Below the pieces are notes generated by a model. It was given only the letters and a program-made list of their open reading frames with translations, ran no database searches and was not told the origin of the DNA. The position numbers and the translations under genes are program-made. DNA of 64,000 bases from Streptomyces sp. Act143 (GTDB lineage: Bacteria; Actinomycetota; Actinomycetes; Streptomycetales; Streptomycetaceae), in NCBI RefSeq assembly GCF_003143935.1, contig NZ_QFRX01000001.1, positions 7,176,129 to 7,240,128 of the forward strand, given 5' to 3'. Shown in pieces: positions 28,146 to 37,835 of the stretch (its first letter is position 1; each line of letters opens with the position of its first letter).

Positions 28146-28940
28146 ATGACCTCGGACCGGAAGAAATCCCCCATGCCCCCCACCTCGGTCGAATGGGCTG
28201 TCGAACTCCACGGAGTGCAGCGTCGCTACGGCCGTGGCCGCACCGCCGTCCACGCCCTGCGCGGCATCGACCTCACCCTTCCCCCGGGCACCTTCACCGC
28301 GGTCATGGGCCCCTCGGGCTCCGGCAAGTCCACCTTCCTCCAGTGCGCGGCCGGCCTCGACCGCCCCACCACCGGCAGCGTCCGCCTCGGCGGCACGGAG
28401 ATCACCGGCATGAAGGAGAACAAGCTCACCGCCCTCCGCCGCACCCGCCTCGGTTTCGTCTTCCAGGCCTTCAACCTGCTCCCGTCCCTCACGGTCGAGC
28501 AGAATGTCGCCCTCCCCATGCGCCTCGCCGGCCACCGCCCCGACCGCCGGCGCACCGCCGAGGTCCTCGACCAGGTCGGTCTGGCCGACAAGGCCCGCCG
28601 CCGCCCCGGCCAGCTCTCCGGCGGCCAGCAGCAGCGCGTCGCCATCGCCCGCGCCCTCGTCACCCGCCCCGACGTGGTCTTCGCCGACGAACCGACCGGC
28701 GCCCTGGACACCACCACCGCGGCCGAGATCCTCGCCCTGCTCCGCGAGGCCGTCGACACCCAGCGCGCCACGGTCGTCATGGTCACCCACGACCCCACGG
28801 CCGCGGCCTGGGCCGACCGCGTCCTGTTCCTGGCCGACGGCGAGCTCACCACCCACCTGGACCGCCCGACCCCGGACCAGATCGCCAACCGCATGAAGAC
28901 CCTGACGGCCCGCCGGGACGGCGTGAAGGCGGCGGCGTGA
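28146..28940 (+). CDS. ABC transporter ATP-binding protein (MacB/LolD type)
   Basis: A 264-aa ATPase that powers the FtsX-like permease encoded next. Complete motifs: Walker A GPSGSGKST, Q-loop FVFQAFNL, signature LSGGQQQR, Walker B VVFADEPTGALD, H-loop VTHD. This set is typical of the MacB/LolD exporter group. I start at ATG 28146; TAGCGT sits 6 bases upstream, which suggests a leaderless transcript. The stop and the next start overlap (TGATG). Confidence 0.9.
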   Translation: MTSDRKKSPMPPTSVEWAVELHGVQRRYGRGRTAVHALRGIDLTLPPGTFTAVMGPSGSGKSTFLQCAAGLDRPTTGSVRLGGTEITGMKENKLTALRRTRLGFVFQAFNLLPSLTVEQNVALPMRLAGHRPDRRRTAEVLDQVGLADKARRRPGQLSGGQQQRVAIARALVTRPDVVFADEPTGALDTTTAAEILALLREAVDTQRATVVMVTHDPTAAAWADRVLFLADGELTTHLDRPTPDQIANRMKTLTARRDGVKAAA

Positions 28941-31378
28941 TGCGCCCCAACGGCCTGGCCCGCGCCGCGATCCGATTCCGCCCGGCCGCGTTCGTCGGCA
29001 CCTTCGTGGCCCTCGTCATGGCCGCCGCGATCGTCTCGGCCTGCGGCATCCTCCTGGAGACCGGCGTCCGCGCCGAGGTCCCGCCCGGCCGCTACGCCGG
29101 CGCCCCGGTCGTGGCCGCGGCCGACCAGGCGGCCCACTACGGCACGGGCGACAGCGCCGACAGCGAGCCCGTCCCCGACCGCGCCCGCCTCGACGCCGCC
29201 CTGGTGGCCAAGGCGGCCACCGCCCCCGGCGCCCGCACCGCCGTCCCCGACGTCACCTTCCCGGTCACCGGCCCGCACGGCCCCCTCACCGCCCACAACT
29301 GGTCCGCCACCGCCTTCACCGGCGAACAGCTCACCGCGGGCCACGCCCCGAACCCCGGCGAAGTGGTCCTCACCAAGGACAAGGACCGGTCCGAGGTCGG
29401 CGACCAGGTCACCCTCACCACCCCCGACGGCCCGCACACCTACCGGGTCTCCGGCACGACCACGGGTACCGGCGTCTGGCTGGCCGACCCGGACGCCGTA
29501 CGCGTCTCCGGGCACCCCGGCCGCATCGACGCCATCGCCGTGCTCCCGAAGCCCGGCGTCCCCACCGCCGCCCTGGCGGCCCAGGTCGACAAGGCCCTCG
29601 GCGGCCGGGCCGAGATCCACACCGGGGACGGCCGCGGCACCGTCGCGGACCCCACCCTCGACGAGGCCAAAGAGGTCCTCATCGGCATCGGCGGCTCCTT
29701 CGGCGGCGTCGCCACGGTGGTCGCGATCTTCACCGCGGCCGGCACCATCGCCCTGGCCGTCGGCCAGCGCGCCCGCGAGTTCGCCCTGCTGCGCGCCCTC
29801 GGCACCACCCCGCGCCAGATCCGCCGCACCATCGCCACCGAGACCCTCCTCGTGGCCCCCGTCGCGGGCGCCCTCGGCTGCCTGCCCGGCATGGCCCTGG
29901 CCGCCTGGTGGCTGGACCAGCTCCGCGACCGGGGCGCGGTCCCGGCCCCGGTCGACCTGGCCGTTTCCTGGATCCCCCTGGTCTCCGCGACCGGCGCCGT
30001 CCTCCTCACCGCCCTGCTCGCCGGTTACATGGCCGCCCACCGCAGTTCCCGCATCAAACCGGGCCAGGCGCTGAGCGAGGCGAGCGTGGAGCGGCTGCGC
30101 ATCGGCTGGATCCGCACCCCGCTCGGCCTCGCCGCCGCGGCCGGCGGTTTCGTCTGCGCGGCCCTGTCCGCCTCCCTGACCGGCGAGGACGCGGCCAACG
30201 CTGCCCTCGGCATCGTCGTGCTGTTCATGCTCGCCGTGGGCCTGCTCGGCCCGCTGGTCGCCCGGGCCTGCGCGGCCCTGTTCGGCCTTCCGCTGCGCGG
30301 CGCGAGCGCCTCCGCCGTGCTGGCCGCCGCCAACTCCCGTACCAACGCCCGCCGTCTGGCCTCCGCGATCACCCCGATCGTGCTCGCGATGGCCTTCTCC
30401 TCGGTCCTGGTCTTCCTGCACACCAGCGAGGACCACGTCACCGCCCAGCAGCAGCGCGACGGCATCACCGCCGACCACATCGTCACCGCCCCGGACGGCC
30501 CCGGCCTCGCCCCCGACGCGGTACGACGAGCCGAGGGCACCCCCGAAGTCACCGCCGCCGTCGGCCTGCTGAAGACCGCCGTACTCGTCCCCGGCTCGGC
30601 GGGCGCCCTGGAGCAGGCCACCGCCCAGGGCGTCACGGGCTCCGCACGCGACCTGGCCGCCGTACAGGATCTGGACGTCAAGGACGGCCAACTGTCCCTG
30701 CAGCAGGGCGAGATCGCGATCGACGCGTCCCTCGCCGACACCGCGGACGTCAAGGTCGGCGACCGTCTCCACCTCCGCCTCCCCGACGGCACGAAGGCCG
30801 CGCCGCGGGTCGTGGCGACGTACGGCCGCGGCCTGGGGCTCGCCCAAGTCACCCTGAGCCGTGCCGATCTCGCCACCCACGTCACCTCCGCCTACGACAC
30901 GGAACTGTGGACGAAAGGCGGTACCACGGCCGGTCTGAAGGCGCTCGGCACCGTCCAGGACCGTGACGGCTACACCACCGCCCGGTCCGTGGACCGCGAG
31001 CTCAACGCCTGGGCCAACAACCTCATGGCGGCCGTCCTCGGCGGCTTCGCGGCCGTCGCCGCCGTCAACACCCTGGTGATGACGGTCCTCGACCGCCGCC
31101 GTGAGCTCGGCACCCTCCGCCTCATCGGCTCCACCCGCCGCCAGGTGCTGCGGATGATCCGCTGGGAGGCCCTGCTGGTCGCCCTCGCCGGCATCGCCCT
31201 CGGCACCGCGATCGCCCTCGCCACGCTCGTGCCGATGATGAACGGGCTGACGGGGCAGGGGCCTTACATCCCGCCGCTGATGTACGGCGCGTTCGCCGGG
31301 ACGATCGTCGCGCTCGGCCTGACCGCGGCGACCCTTCCCGCCAAGGCGGCGCTCCGCGGGGAGACACTGGACGAGTGA
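28940..31378 (+). CDS. ABC transporter permease with two FtsX-like domains
   Basis: An 812-aa membrane protein forming an exporter or mechanotransmitter with the preceding ATPase. One N-terminal helix (GTFVALVMAAAIVSACGILL), a large extracytoplasmic domain, a first FtsX core around residues 255-370, a second extracytoplasmic domain and a second FtsX core at the C-terminus (ending ALRGETLDE). The core sequences REFALLRALGTTPRQIRRTI and RRELGTLRLIGSTRRQVLRM are the classic FtsX coupling helices. Substrate unknown; such Streptomyces pairs often export antimicrobial peptides or lipids. It overlaps the HD gene by 4 bases. Confidence 0.88.
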   Translation: MRPNGLARAAIRFRPAAFVGTFVALVMAAAIVSACGILLETGVRAEVPPGRYAGAPVVAAADQAAHYGTGDSADSEPVPDRARLDAALVAKAATAPGARTAVPDVTFPVTGPHGPLTAHNWSATAFTGEQLTAGHAPNPGEVVLTKDKDRSEVGDQVTLTTPDGPHTYRVSGTTTGTGVWLADPDAVRVSGHPGRIDAIAVLPKPGVPTAALAAQVDKALGGRAEIHTGDGRGTVADPTLDEAKEVLIGIGGSFGGVATVVAIFTAAGTIALAVGQRAREFALLRALGTTPRQIRRTIATETLLVAPVAGALGCLPGMALAAWWLDQLRDRGAVPAPVDLAVSWIPLVSATGAVLLTALLAGYMAAHRSSRIKPGQALSEASVERLRIGWIRTPLGLAAAAGGFVCAALSASLTGEDAANAALGIVVLFMLAVGLLGPLVARACAALFGLPLRGASASAVLAAANSRTNARRLASAITPIVLAMAFSSVLVFLHTSEDHVTAQQQRDGITADHIVTAPDGPGLAPDAVRRAEGTPEVTAAVGLLKTAVLVPGSAGALEQATAQGVTGSARDLAAVQDLDVKDGQLSLQQGEIAIDASLADTADVKVGDRLHLRLPDGTKAAPRVVATYGRGLGLAQVTLSRADLATHVTSAYDTELWTKGGTTAGLKALGTVQDRDGYTTARSVDRELNAWANNLMAAVLGGFAAVAAVNTLVMTVLDRRRELGTLRLIGSTRRQVLRMIRWEALLVALAGIALGTAIALATLVPMMNGLTGQGPYIPPLMYGAFAGTIVALGLTAATLPAKAALRGETLDE

Positions 31379-31848
31379 CCGAACCACTGACGCTCGCGCT
31401 CGCCGAGATCGAGGCCCTCGCCCGCACCGCCCACGAAGGGCAGACCGACAAGGCCGGACGCCCTTACGCCGAACACCTCCAGGCCGTCGCGGAGGGCGTC
31501 CGCGCGCGGGGCGGCGACGCCGAGCAGATCGCGGCGGCCTGGCTGCACGACGCCGTCGAGGACGACGCGCTCTCCGAGCGGTGGCTGGCGCAGGCGGCGC
31601 TGAGCCGTCGTACGAAGGACATCGTGCTCGCGCTCACCAAGCGCGCGGGGGAGCCGCCCGAGGCGTACGCCGCCCGCATCCTCGCCACGCCCGGCGCACT
31701 GCTGGTGAAGGAGGCGGACCTGGCCCACAACGCCGACCCGGCCCGCCTCGCGGCCCTGGACGAACCGACCCGGAAACGACTGACCGAGAAGTACACGCGG
31801 ATGCGCACACTTCTCGGTCTCGTACGGGGTGAAGGGCAGCCGGCCTAG
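31375..31848 (+). CDS. HD-domain phosphohydrolase (MESH1/RelA-SpoT hydrolase-like)
   Basis: A 157-aa HD-domain protein. The pattern H(x)n-HD-D is visible: AHEGQTDKAGRPYAEHL, WLHDAVEDD near residue 61 and KEADLAHNAD near 116, as in the small alarmone hydrolase-like HD group. It could hydrolyse (p)ppGpp or another nucleotide, but the ED and other key residues cannot be checked without alignment. GTG 31375 overlaps the permease stop, so it is translated with the exporter genes. Confidence 0.72.
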   Translation: MTEPLTLALAEIEALARTAHEGQTDKAGRPYAEHLQAVAEGVRARGGDAEQIAAAWLHDAVEDDALSERWLAQAALSRRTKDIVLALTKRAGEPPEAYAARILATPGALLVKEADLAHNADPARLAALDEPTRKRLTEKYTRMRTLLGLVRGEGQPA

Positions 31849-31899
31849 CGCCCTCGCCCTAGACGGTCTCGCGGTCTGGCCCTCTGGCCGATTGGCGGT

Positions 31900-33084
31900 C
31901 TAGGCGGAGACCTTCTCGCGGCGCTCCTGCTGCTGCCGCTCCCGCTGCTGCCGCTCGCGCGCCAGTTCCGTGGCGTCCCGCTTGAAGGCCCACTCCATCC
32001 TCGGCTCCATCGCGAACCGGAAGACCCGCTGCACCGGCTTGGTGCACAGCGCGGTGACGACCGCGGCGGCGAGGACGGACACGAAGATCTCACCGGCCGG
32101 GCGGTGCAGCCAGGCGTGGTCGAACCAGCCCTGGTAGTCACCGGCCTTCACCAGGAAGCCGTGCAGCAGGTAGCCGTAGAGCGTGCCCGCGCCGAGCGCC
32201 GTGAACCACATCTTCCGGCGCGGCACCCAGGCGAAGAAGCAGGCGGTCAGCAGCAGCGAGCAGCCGAACATCGCGAGCACCATGACCGGGCCGACCCACC
32301 ACGGGGCGCCCAGGTCCTGGGCGGCGTCCCGGTGGTAGAACCACGCGGTGTTCATGCGCGGCACCGCCCACCAGCCCACGACGAGCGCCGCCGCGAACAC
32401 GGGCAGGGCCAGGATGCGCATCCGCCAGGTGCGCACCATGTGGAAGTGCTCGGCCTTCATGCTCAGGCCGAGGACGAAGTAGGGCAGGAACTGAAGCACC
32501 CGCTGGAGGTCCAGGTCGTTGCCGATCGAGGGCGCCACGGACGCCAGCATGGCGATGCCGAGGGCGACGGGCAGCGGCCGGCGGATCATCTTCAGGATCG
32601 GGGTGCACATCCGCCAGACGAACAACGCGCACAGGAACCAGGTCAGATACCAGGGGTCGAGCAGGCTGATGTCCTTGCCGGGTTCGTCGCCCACCGTGCG
32701 CGCGAAGAGCACGTACGCCGTCTCGAAGAGCACGTACGGCACCGCGACACCCGTGATCAGCCGCTTGAGCCGGTCGGGGCGCATGTCGAAACTGCGCGAG
32801 AAGAAGCCGGAGATGATGATGAACGCCGGCATGTGGAAGGAGTACACGACCGTGTACGCGCCCTCCAGGATGCGGCTGTCGCCCTTGAGCGGCTCCCAGG
32901 CGTGACCGACCGCGACGAGCACGATCGCCAGGTACTTGGCGTTGTCGAAGAACGCGTCGCGCTGCTTGCCCTGCGGCTGCTGCCGAGGCTTCTGCTGAGC
33001 GAGCGGTGAGCGCGGGCTCGGCACTCCGGGTGCCGACGACTGTGCCGGCGGGAGCGGCACTCGGGGCGAGGCGGCGTGGAACAT
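31900..33084 (-). CDS. Membrane acyltransferase, family 3
   Basis: A 394-aa acyltransferase-3 protein with about 10 membrane helices, transferring acetyl or other acyl groups to a surface glycan or lipid. The family start block AFFDNAKYLAIVLVAVGHAWEP contains the key histidine, and the SFHMPAFIIISGFFSR block follows. The N-terminal 50 residues (Pro/Gln-rich) and the C-terminal Arg/Gln-rich coiled tail (RERQQRERQQQERR) are cytoplasmic. ATG 33084 has TAGGGT 7 bases upstream, suggesting a leaderless start. Confidence 0.85.
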   Translation of the reverse strand: MFHAASPRVPLPPAQSSAPGVPSPRSPLAQQKPRQQPQGKQRDAFFDNAKYLAIVLVAVGHAWEPLKGDSRILEGAYTVVYSFHMPAFIIISGFFSRSFDMRPDRLKRLITGVAVPYVLFETAYVLFARTVGDEPGKDISLLDPWYLTWFLCALFVWRMCTPILKMIRRPLPVALGIAMLASVAPSIGNDLDLQRVLQFLPYFVLGLSMKAEHFHMVRTWRMRILALPVFAAALVVGWWAVPRMNTAWFYHRDAAQDLGAPWWVGPVMVLAMFGCSLLLTACFFAWVPRRKMWFTALGAGTLYGYLLHGFLVKAGDYQGWFDHAWLHRPAGEIFVSVLAAAVVTALCTKPVQRVFRFAMEPRMEWAFKRDATELARERQQRERQQQERREKVSA

Positions 33085-33628
33085 CTGAGGGACCCTAGCG
33101 TTGTCTGTGCGATTTCGTAAAACCGGCCACGTCATTCCTGGTTATCGACTTCGAGTACCCGGTATATCGGCACCTCGCGTCATTCTGCACGTGACGGTGA
33201 ACACAGCGAACTGACAGGCGTATCCGTCACCGCAAGGGGCGTCTTGGTGTGATTCATCCTGACTAAATAGGTCATAAGGCCAGCAGGCGACTCCGGTGGA
33301 ATGTCCGCTTCCTCTGGGCCGGTTATGGCCGCCGTTCATTTTCGAATTACCTGCGAACGGGATGTGTGGAGACCGAAACGATCCGGCCGAATTCCCTGCG
33401 TGATCCCTGTGCGAGGGTGCGCTCGAATTGCTGTGCGGGACTTGACGGTTCGGTCGCGGACGCGGGCGACACCCGCCCGGCGCCGCACAGTTCAGGCACA
33501 GGTGTGGTCAACGATGCGTCACCCGCCGCATACAGCGGCTTGGTTGGTGGCACGATGGTTCTGGCGGGGGTGCGCGGGGCCGGCACCTCCGGGCCGGGAG
33601 AGCGGACCGACCTAGGGTGTGATCAGTT
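33085..33628. other. Intergenic region, lower GC, no gene found
   Basis: 544 bases between the divergent acyltransferase and small-membrane-protein genes. Its composition is more AT-rich than its neighbours. It should hold both promoters; a TAGGGT -10 candidate sits at 33613-33618, 10 bases before the small gene's GTG. No open frame has Streptomyces codon bias. Confidence 0.5.
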
Positions 33629-33823
33629 GTGGCCATTTCGCTGTCAGTGGTGCTGCTGTTGGCGATCATCATGGTGGTGTTGATCCGTGGCGGGTCCCTC
33701 AAGGCCGGACCCGCGGTCGTGGCCGTGCTGTTCGGCTTCTTCCTGGCCTCGACGGGTATGGCCGACGACATCCAGCGCTTCCTCAACTCGATAGCGGAGA
33801 CGATCAACTCGATCCAGTTCTGA
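33629..33823 (+). CDS. Small two-helix membrane protein, 64 aa
   Basis: A 64-aa protein: helix 1 SLSVVLLLAIIMVVLIRGG, a short basic loop, helix 2 GPAVVAVLFGFFLASTGM, then an amphipathic tail DDIQRFLNSIAETINSI. No known motif. GTG start with a TAGGGT box just upstream. Codon use is fully Streptomyces-like, so it is a real gene. It lies between the acyltransferase and the tRNA genes. Confidence 0.6.
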   Translation: MAISLSVVLLLAIIMVVLIRGGSLKAGPAVVAVLFGFFLASTGMADDIQRFLNSIAETINSIQF

Positions 33824-34188
33824 CCCTGTCGACCGAGCCGGTCCAGGCTGACCGACCGACCCGGTCACGGGGGCCGAAGACGGACAGCGGGGTACGTACG
33901 GGGATGGCGCTGTACGCCTCGGACCCGGCGGAGATGGGCGGTTTCCTCATCGAGGACCGCCGGGGCGGCGGAGACGGGGGAGGGCGTGCTCATCTCGCCC
34001 GCTCCGCCTCCGGCCGCCGCCTCGCGGTAAGGGCGTGCACGGCCAGTACGCCGACGCCCTCACCCGGACCGGCGGCGATGCAGCTACCACCCGCGCGAGC
34101 GAAGCCGAGCGTCCCGTACGGCCTGCGCTCCGTCCACACGATCGACGTACGGACCCTCCGGCCTGCCGCACCCGCCGAGCACACGAGG
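33824..34188. other. Gene-poor stretch between small membrane protein and tRNA-Gly
   Basis: About 365 bases. Some frames stay open (for example a + strand frame beginning MALYASDPAEMGG near 33904), but none has a ribosome binding site or a recognisable product. I see no RNA gene here. Confidence 0.45.
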
Positions 34189-34221
34189 AAAGGGCCCGGT
34201 TCCAGAGGAACCGGGCCCTTT
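34189..34221 (-). terminator. Terminator of tRNA-Gly
   Basis: Perfect 15-bp stem aaagggcccggttcc (34189-34203) with ggaaccgggcccttt (34207-34221) and a 3-base loop, 9 bases past the tRNA 3' end. Confidence 0.8.
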
Positions 34222-34230
34222 GCCGAACAG

Positions 34231-34301
34231 AGCGGGCGACGGGAATCGAACCCGCGTAGCTAGTTTGGAAGACTAGGGCTCTACCATTGAGCTACGCCCG
34301 C
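34231..34301 (-). tRNA. tRNA-Gly (anticodon TCC)
   Basis: On the - strand a full cloverleaf: acceptor GCGGGCG with CGCCCGC and discriminator T, anticodon stem CTAGT/ACTAG around the loop CTTCCAA (anticodon TCC, reads GGA/GGG), T-arm GGGTTCGATTCCC. The CCA end is not encoded. Confidence 0.97.
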
Positions 34302-34453
34302 ACAGCGCGCGCCGCAGGTCAGGTGACCGCGGCACAGAAGGCATCGTAGCGGGTCGGGCCCCCTCGCCGCACACCCCGGCCCACCTCGCCCCGCAGCCCG
34401 TAAATGCGGCGTTCCCATGGCTTGCGGGCATGTACCCTACGTCTCGCACCAGA

Positions 34454-34530
34454 CGGGGTGTGGCGCAGCTTGGTAGCGCGTCCGCTTTGGGAGCGGAAGG
34501 CCGTGGGTTCAAATCCCGCCACCCCGACCA
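34454..34530 (+). tRNA. tRNA-Pro (anticodon TGG)
   Basis: 77 bases: acceptor CGGGGTG with CACCCCG, discriminator A and an encoded CCA end; anticodon stem TCCGC/GCGGA around the loop TTTGGGA, anticodon TGG. It lies 166 bases upstream of tig on the same strand. No integrase or attachment-site duplication is beside it. Confidence 0.97.
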
Positions 34531-34696
34531 CCTTCCTTGATCGCCTTTTGGGGCGTGTCGTGGCTGCGGTTACTATGCAAGCTGCATGCCCGTGTGTCTC
34601 TCGTCTGACCCTGACGACGTCCTCCGGGCGGCGAATCCGCCGGAGCCGTTCTGGCCCCGGCAGAATCCGAGAAGTCAGCCACAAGGAGACCGAACC

Positions 34697-36094
34697 GTGA
34701 AGAGCGCCGTGGAGACCCTGAACCCGACCCGGGTTCGGCTCACTGTCGAGGTGCCCTTCGAGGAGCTCAAGGACAGCCTCGACGCGGCGTACAAGAAGAT
34801 CAACCAGCAGGTCACGGTGAAGGGCTTCCGCAAGGGCAAGATCCCGGCCCGCGTCATCGACCAGCGGTTCGGCCGCGGTGCGGTCCTGGAGGAGGCGGTC
34901 AACGACGCGCTTCCGAAGTTCTACACCGAGGCGGTCAACGAGGCCGACCTGGACGTCCTCGGCCAGCCCGAGGTCGACATCACCGAGCTGAAGGACGGCG
35001 ACACGCTGAACTTCACCGCCGAGGTCGACATCCGCCCCGCCCTGGAGATCCCGGACTTCTCCGGCATCGAGGTCGAGGTCGACGCCGTCGAGGTCACCGA
35101 CGAGGACGTCGACAAGTCCGTCGAGCAGCTCCGTGAGCGCTTCGCCTCCACCTCCCCGGTCGAGCGCGCCGCCGAGGACGGCGACGTCGTGACGATCGAC
35201 CTGGAGGCCAAGGTCGACGGAGAGGTGCTCGAGGACGGCATCGCCAGCGGTGTCTCCTACACCATCGGCTCCGGCGAGCTCCTCGACGGCATCGACGACG
35301 CCGTGAAGGGCCTGGAGGCCGGTGGCGAGGCCACCTTCACCTCCGAGCTCAAGGGCGGCTCGGCGGCCGGCAAGGAGGCCGAGGTCACCGTCAAGGTCAC
35401 CCAGGTCGCCGCCCGCGAACTGCCCGAGCTGGACGACGAGTTCGCGCAGCTCGCCTCCGAGTTCGACACCCTCGACGAGCTGAAGGCCGACAGCCGCAAG
35501 CGCCTCGAGAACATGAAGCAGTACGACCAGGCCACCCAGGCCCAGGAGCGCGTCCTGGAGAAGCTCCTGGAGCTCGTCGAGGTGCCCGTCCCCGAGAAGC
35601 TGCTCGAGGACGAGATCAACACCCGCAAGCACAACCTGGAGCACCACCAGCTCGGCCAGATGGGCCTCGACCTCGCCAAGTACCTGGAGATCCAGGGCAA
35701 GACCGAGGAAGAGTTCGACGCCGAGACCAAGGAAGCCGCGGTCAAGGGCATCAAGACCCAGTTCGTCCTGGACGCCCTGGTCAAGCGCGAGAAGCTGAAC
35801 GTGAACCAGGAGGAGCTCACCGAGCACCTCATGCGCCGCGCCGCCTCCTCCGGCATGTCCCCCGACCAGTTCGCGCAGGCGGTCGTCGAGGGCGGCCAGG
35901 TTCCGCTGCTCGTCGGCGAGGTCGCCCGCGGCAAGGCCCTGGCCGTCGTGGTCGAGGCCGCCACGGTGAAGGACACCAACGGCGAGGTCATCGACCTGGA
36001 CGACGAGGACGAGGTCGAGGAGGCCGCCGAGGTCGCCGCCGAGGCCACCGAGGCCGACGCCACCGAGGCCGACACCGAGAAGACCGAGGGCTGA
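34697..36094 (+). CDS. tig: Trigger factor
   Basis: A 465-aa ribosome-bound chaperone and peptidyl-prolyl isomerase that meets nascent chains at the exit tunnel. The ribosome-docking signature GFRKGKIP is in the N-terminal domain (residues about 44-51), the FKBP-like domain follows (ERAAEDGDVVTIDLEAKVDG), then the long helical C-terminal domain. The acidic tail (DLDDEDEVEEAAEVAAEATEAD) is longer than in E. coli and usual in actinobacteria. GTG 34697 has AAGGAGA 7 bases upstream. It precedes clpP1P2 and clpX, the order found across bacteria. Confidence 0.97.
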   Translation: MKSAVETLNPTRVRLTVEVPFEELKDSLDAAYKKINQQVTVKGFRKGKIPARVIDQRFGRGAVLEEAVNDALPKFYTEAVNEADLDVLGQPEVDITELKDGDTLNFTAEVDIRPALEIPDFSGIEVEVDAVEVTDEDVDKSVEQLRERFASTSPVERAAEDGDVVTIDLEAKVDGEVLEDGIASGVSYTIGSGELLDGIDDAVKGLEAGGEATFTSELKGGSAAGKEAEVTVKVTQVAARELPELDDEFAQLASEFDTLDELKADSRKRLENMKQYDQATQAQERVLEKLLELVEVPVPEKLLEDEINTRKHNLEHHQLGQMGLDLAKYLEIQGKTEEEFDAETKEAAVKGIKTQFVLDALVKREKLNVNQEELTEHLMRRAASSGMSPDQFAQAVVEGGQVPLLVGEVARGKALAVVVEAATVKDTNGEVIDLDDEDEVEEAAEVAAEATEADATEADTEKTEG

Positions 36095-36440
36095 GCCCAC
36101 GGCACCTTGTAGGTCGTAAGGAAGGGCCCTCGGGAAGACGATCCCGAGGGCCCTTCCGACTTGGGGCGGGGTGGTGCGGGCAGGGGCGCGGGAAACTGCG
36201 CGAACCGCCGCCACGGACCCGCAGCCTGCCGAGCACGGCCCCCACCACGGCGAGTAGCAGACAAACACCCTCCGCACGCTCTACGCCCCCGGCGAACACC
36301 CCCTACTCCGGGATTCCCCAGGGGGACCAGCGCGTTAGGGTCCATGAGTATGGGGCCCCCAGTCGGCCGAACCGCCGGAGGCCCCCGCAGGGAACACGTG
36401 AAGACGGCCCGGCGCCGTCGTAAGACGAGCAGGTGGATAC
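36095..36440. other. tig-clpP1 intergenic region
   Basis: Holds the tig terminator and then about 285 bases that must contain the clpP1 promoter. A TAGGGT hexamer lies at 36336-36341. I looked for the ClgR activator box (GTTCGC-N5-GCG) and did not find a good copy. Confidence 0.5.
36121..36156 (+). terminator. Terminator of tig
   Basis: 15-bp perfect stem gaagggccctcggga (36121-36135) with its complement at 36142-36156, 6-base loop. Confidence 0.85.
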
Positions 36441-37058
36441 GTGACGAATCTGATGCCCTCCGCCGCCGGCGAGCCTTCCATCGGTGGTGGCCTCGGCGAC
36501 CAGGTCTACAACCGGCTGCTCAACGAGCGGATCATCTTCCTCGGCCAGCCGGTCGACGACGACATCGCGAACAAGATCACCGCACAGCTGCTGCTCCTTG
36601 CCGCCGACCCGGACAAGGACATCTACCTCTACATCAACAGCCCGGGCGGTTCGATCACGGCCGGCATGGCGATCTACGACACCATGCAGTACATCAAGAA
36701 CGACGTGGTGACGATCGCCATGGGCCTCGCCGCCTCCATGGGCCAGTTCCTGCTCAGCGCCGGCACCCCCGGCAAGCGCTTCGCGCTGCCGAACGCCGAG
36801 ATCCTGATCCACCAGCCGTCCGCCGGCCTCGCCGGCTCGGCCTCGGACATCAAGATCCACGCCGAGCGGCTGCTGCACACCAAGAAGCGCATGGCCGAGC
36901 TCACGGCCCAGCACACCGGTCAGTCGTTCGAGCAGATCACCCGCGACTCCGACCGCGACCGCTGGTTCGACGCCGAGGAGGCCAAGGAGTACGGCCTCAT
37001 CGACGACGTCATCACCACGGCCGCCAACATGCCGGGCGGCGGCGGCACCGGGGCCTGA
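36441..37058 (+). CDS. clpP1: ATP-dependent Clp protease proteolytic subunit 1
   Basis: A 205-aa Clp protease subunit. The catalytic triad is visible: Ser in MGLAASMGQ, His in LPNAEILIHQP and Asp in DSDRDRWF. The oligomer-forming handle region and the IGF-loop-binding groove are conserved. In actinobacteria ClpP1 and ClpP2 form one mixed tetradecamer with ClpX or ClpC1. GTG start. It is 73 bases upstream of clpP2, in one operon. Confidence 0.96.
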   Translation: MTNLMPSAAGEPSIGGGLGDQVYNRLLNERIIFLGQPVDDDIANKITAQLLLLAADPDKDIYLYINSPGGSITAGMAIYDTMQYIKNDVVTIAMGLAASMGQFLLSAGTPGKRFALPNAEILIHQPSAGLAGSASDIKIHAERLLHTKKRMAELTAQHTGQSFEQITRDSDRDRWFDAEEAKEYGLIDDVITTAANMPGGGGTGA

Positions 37059-37131
37059 CACGCCCCGGAGGGGCCCGTAACGACCCCGCCACAGCCCCCA
37101 GCCGACCGCCACAGCTCCTAGGAGACAGACA

Positions 37132-37812
37132 GTGAACGACTTCCCCGGCAGCGGCCTGTACGACCGCACCCGCGCCGAGTACACGGGCCCCACGGCGGAG
37201 TCCCGGTACGTCATCCCGCGCTTCGTCGAGCGCACCTCGCAGGGCATCCGCGAGTACGACCCGTACGCGAAGCTCTTCGAGGAGCGCGTGATCTTCCTCG
37301 GCGTCCAGATCGACGACGCCTCCGCCAACGACGTCATGGCGCAGCTGCTGTGCCTGGAGTCGATGGACCCGGACCGGGACATCTCGATCTACATCAACAG
37401 CCCCGGCGGCTCCTTCACCGCGCTGACGGCGATCTACGACACGATGCAGTTCGTGAAGCCCGACGTCCAGACGGTCTGCATGGGCCAGGCGGCCTCCGCC
37501 GCTGCCGTGCTGCTGGCCGCCGGCACGCCGGGCAAGCGCATGGCGCTCCCGAACGCCCGCGTCCTGATCCACCAGCCGTACAGCGAGACCGGCCGCGGCC
37601 AGGTCTCCGACCTGGAGATCGCCGCCAATGAGATCCTGCGGATGCGCTCGCAGCTGGAGGAGATGCTGGCCAAGCACTCCACCACGCCGATCGAGAAGAT
37701 CCGCGAGGACATCGAGCGCGACAAGATCCTCACGGCCGAGGAGGCGCTTTCGTACGGCCTGATCGACCAGATCATCTCCACCCGGAAGATGAACAACGCC
37801 GCAGTCCGCTGA
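37132..37812 (+). CDS. clpP2: ATP-dependent Clp protease proteolytic subunit 2
   Basis: A 226-aa second ClpP subunit with a longer N-terminus (about 50 residues before FEERVIFLG) than ClpP1. The catalytic Ser is in MGQAASAAAVLL, His in LPNARVLIHQP and Asp in DIERDKILT. Note SAAA after the serine where ClpP1 has SMGQ; this difference is normal for ClpP2. GTG start with CTAGGAGACAG upstream. Confidence 0.96.
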   Translation: MNDFPGSGLYDRTRAEYTGPTAESRYVIPRFVERTSQGIREYDPYAKLFEERVIFLGVQIDDASANDVMAQLLCLESMDPDRDISIYINSPGGSFTALTAIYDTMQFVKPDVQTVCMGQAASAAAVLLAAGTPGKRMALPNARVLIHQPYSETGRGQVSDLEIAANEILRMRSQLEEMLAKHSTTPIEKIREDIERDKILTAEEALSYGLIDQIISTRKMNNAAVR

Positions 37813-37835
37813 CGCGACTGCTGTATCGTCTGCCG

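Noticed and set aside
33904..34260. Small + strand gene MALYASDPAEMGG... before tRNA-Gly
   Set aside because: No ribosome binding site or known family, and the frame runs into the tRNA.
34231..34530. tRNA genes as attachment site of an integrated element
   Set aside because: No integrase, no duplicated tRNA 3' end and no element genes nearby.
36157..36440. ClgR activator site before clpP1
   Set aside because: No GTTCGC-N5-GCG match found by eye.
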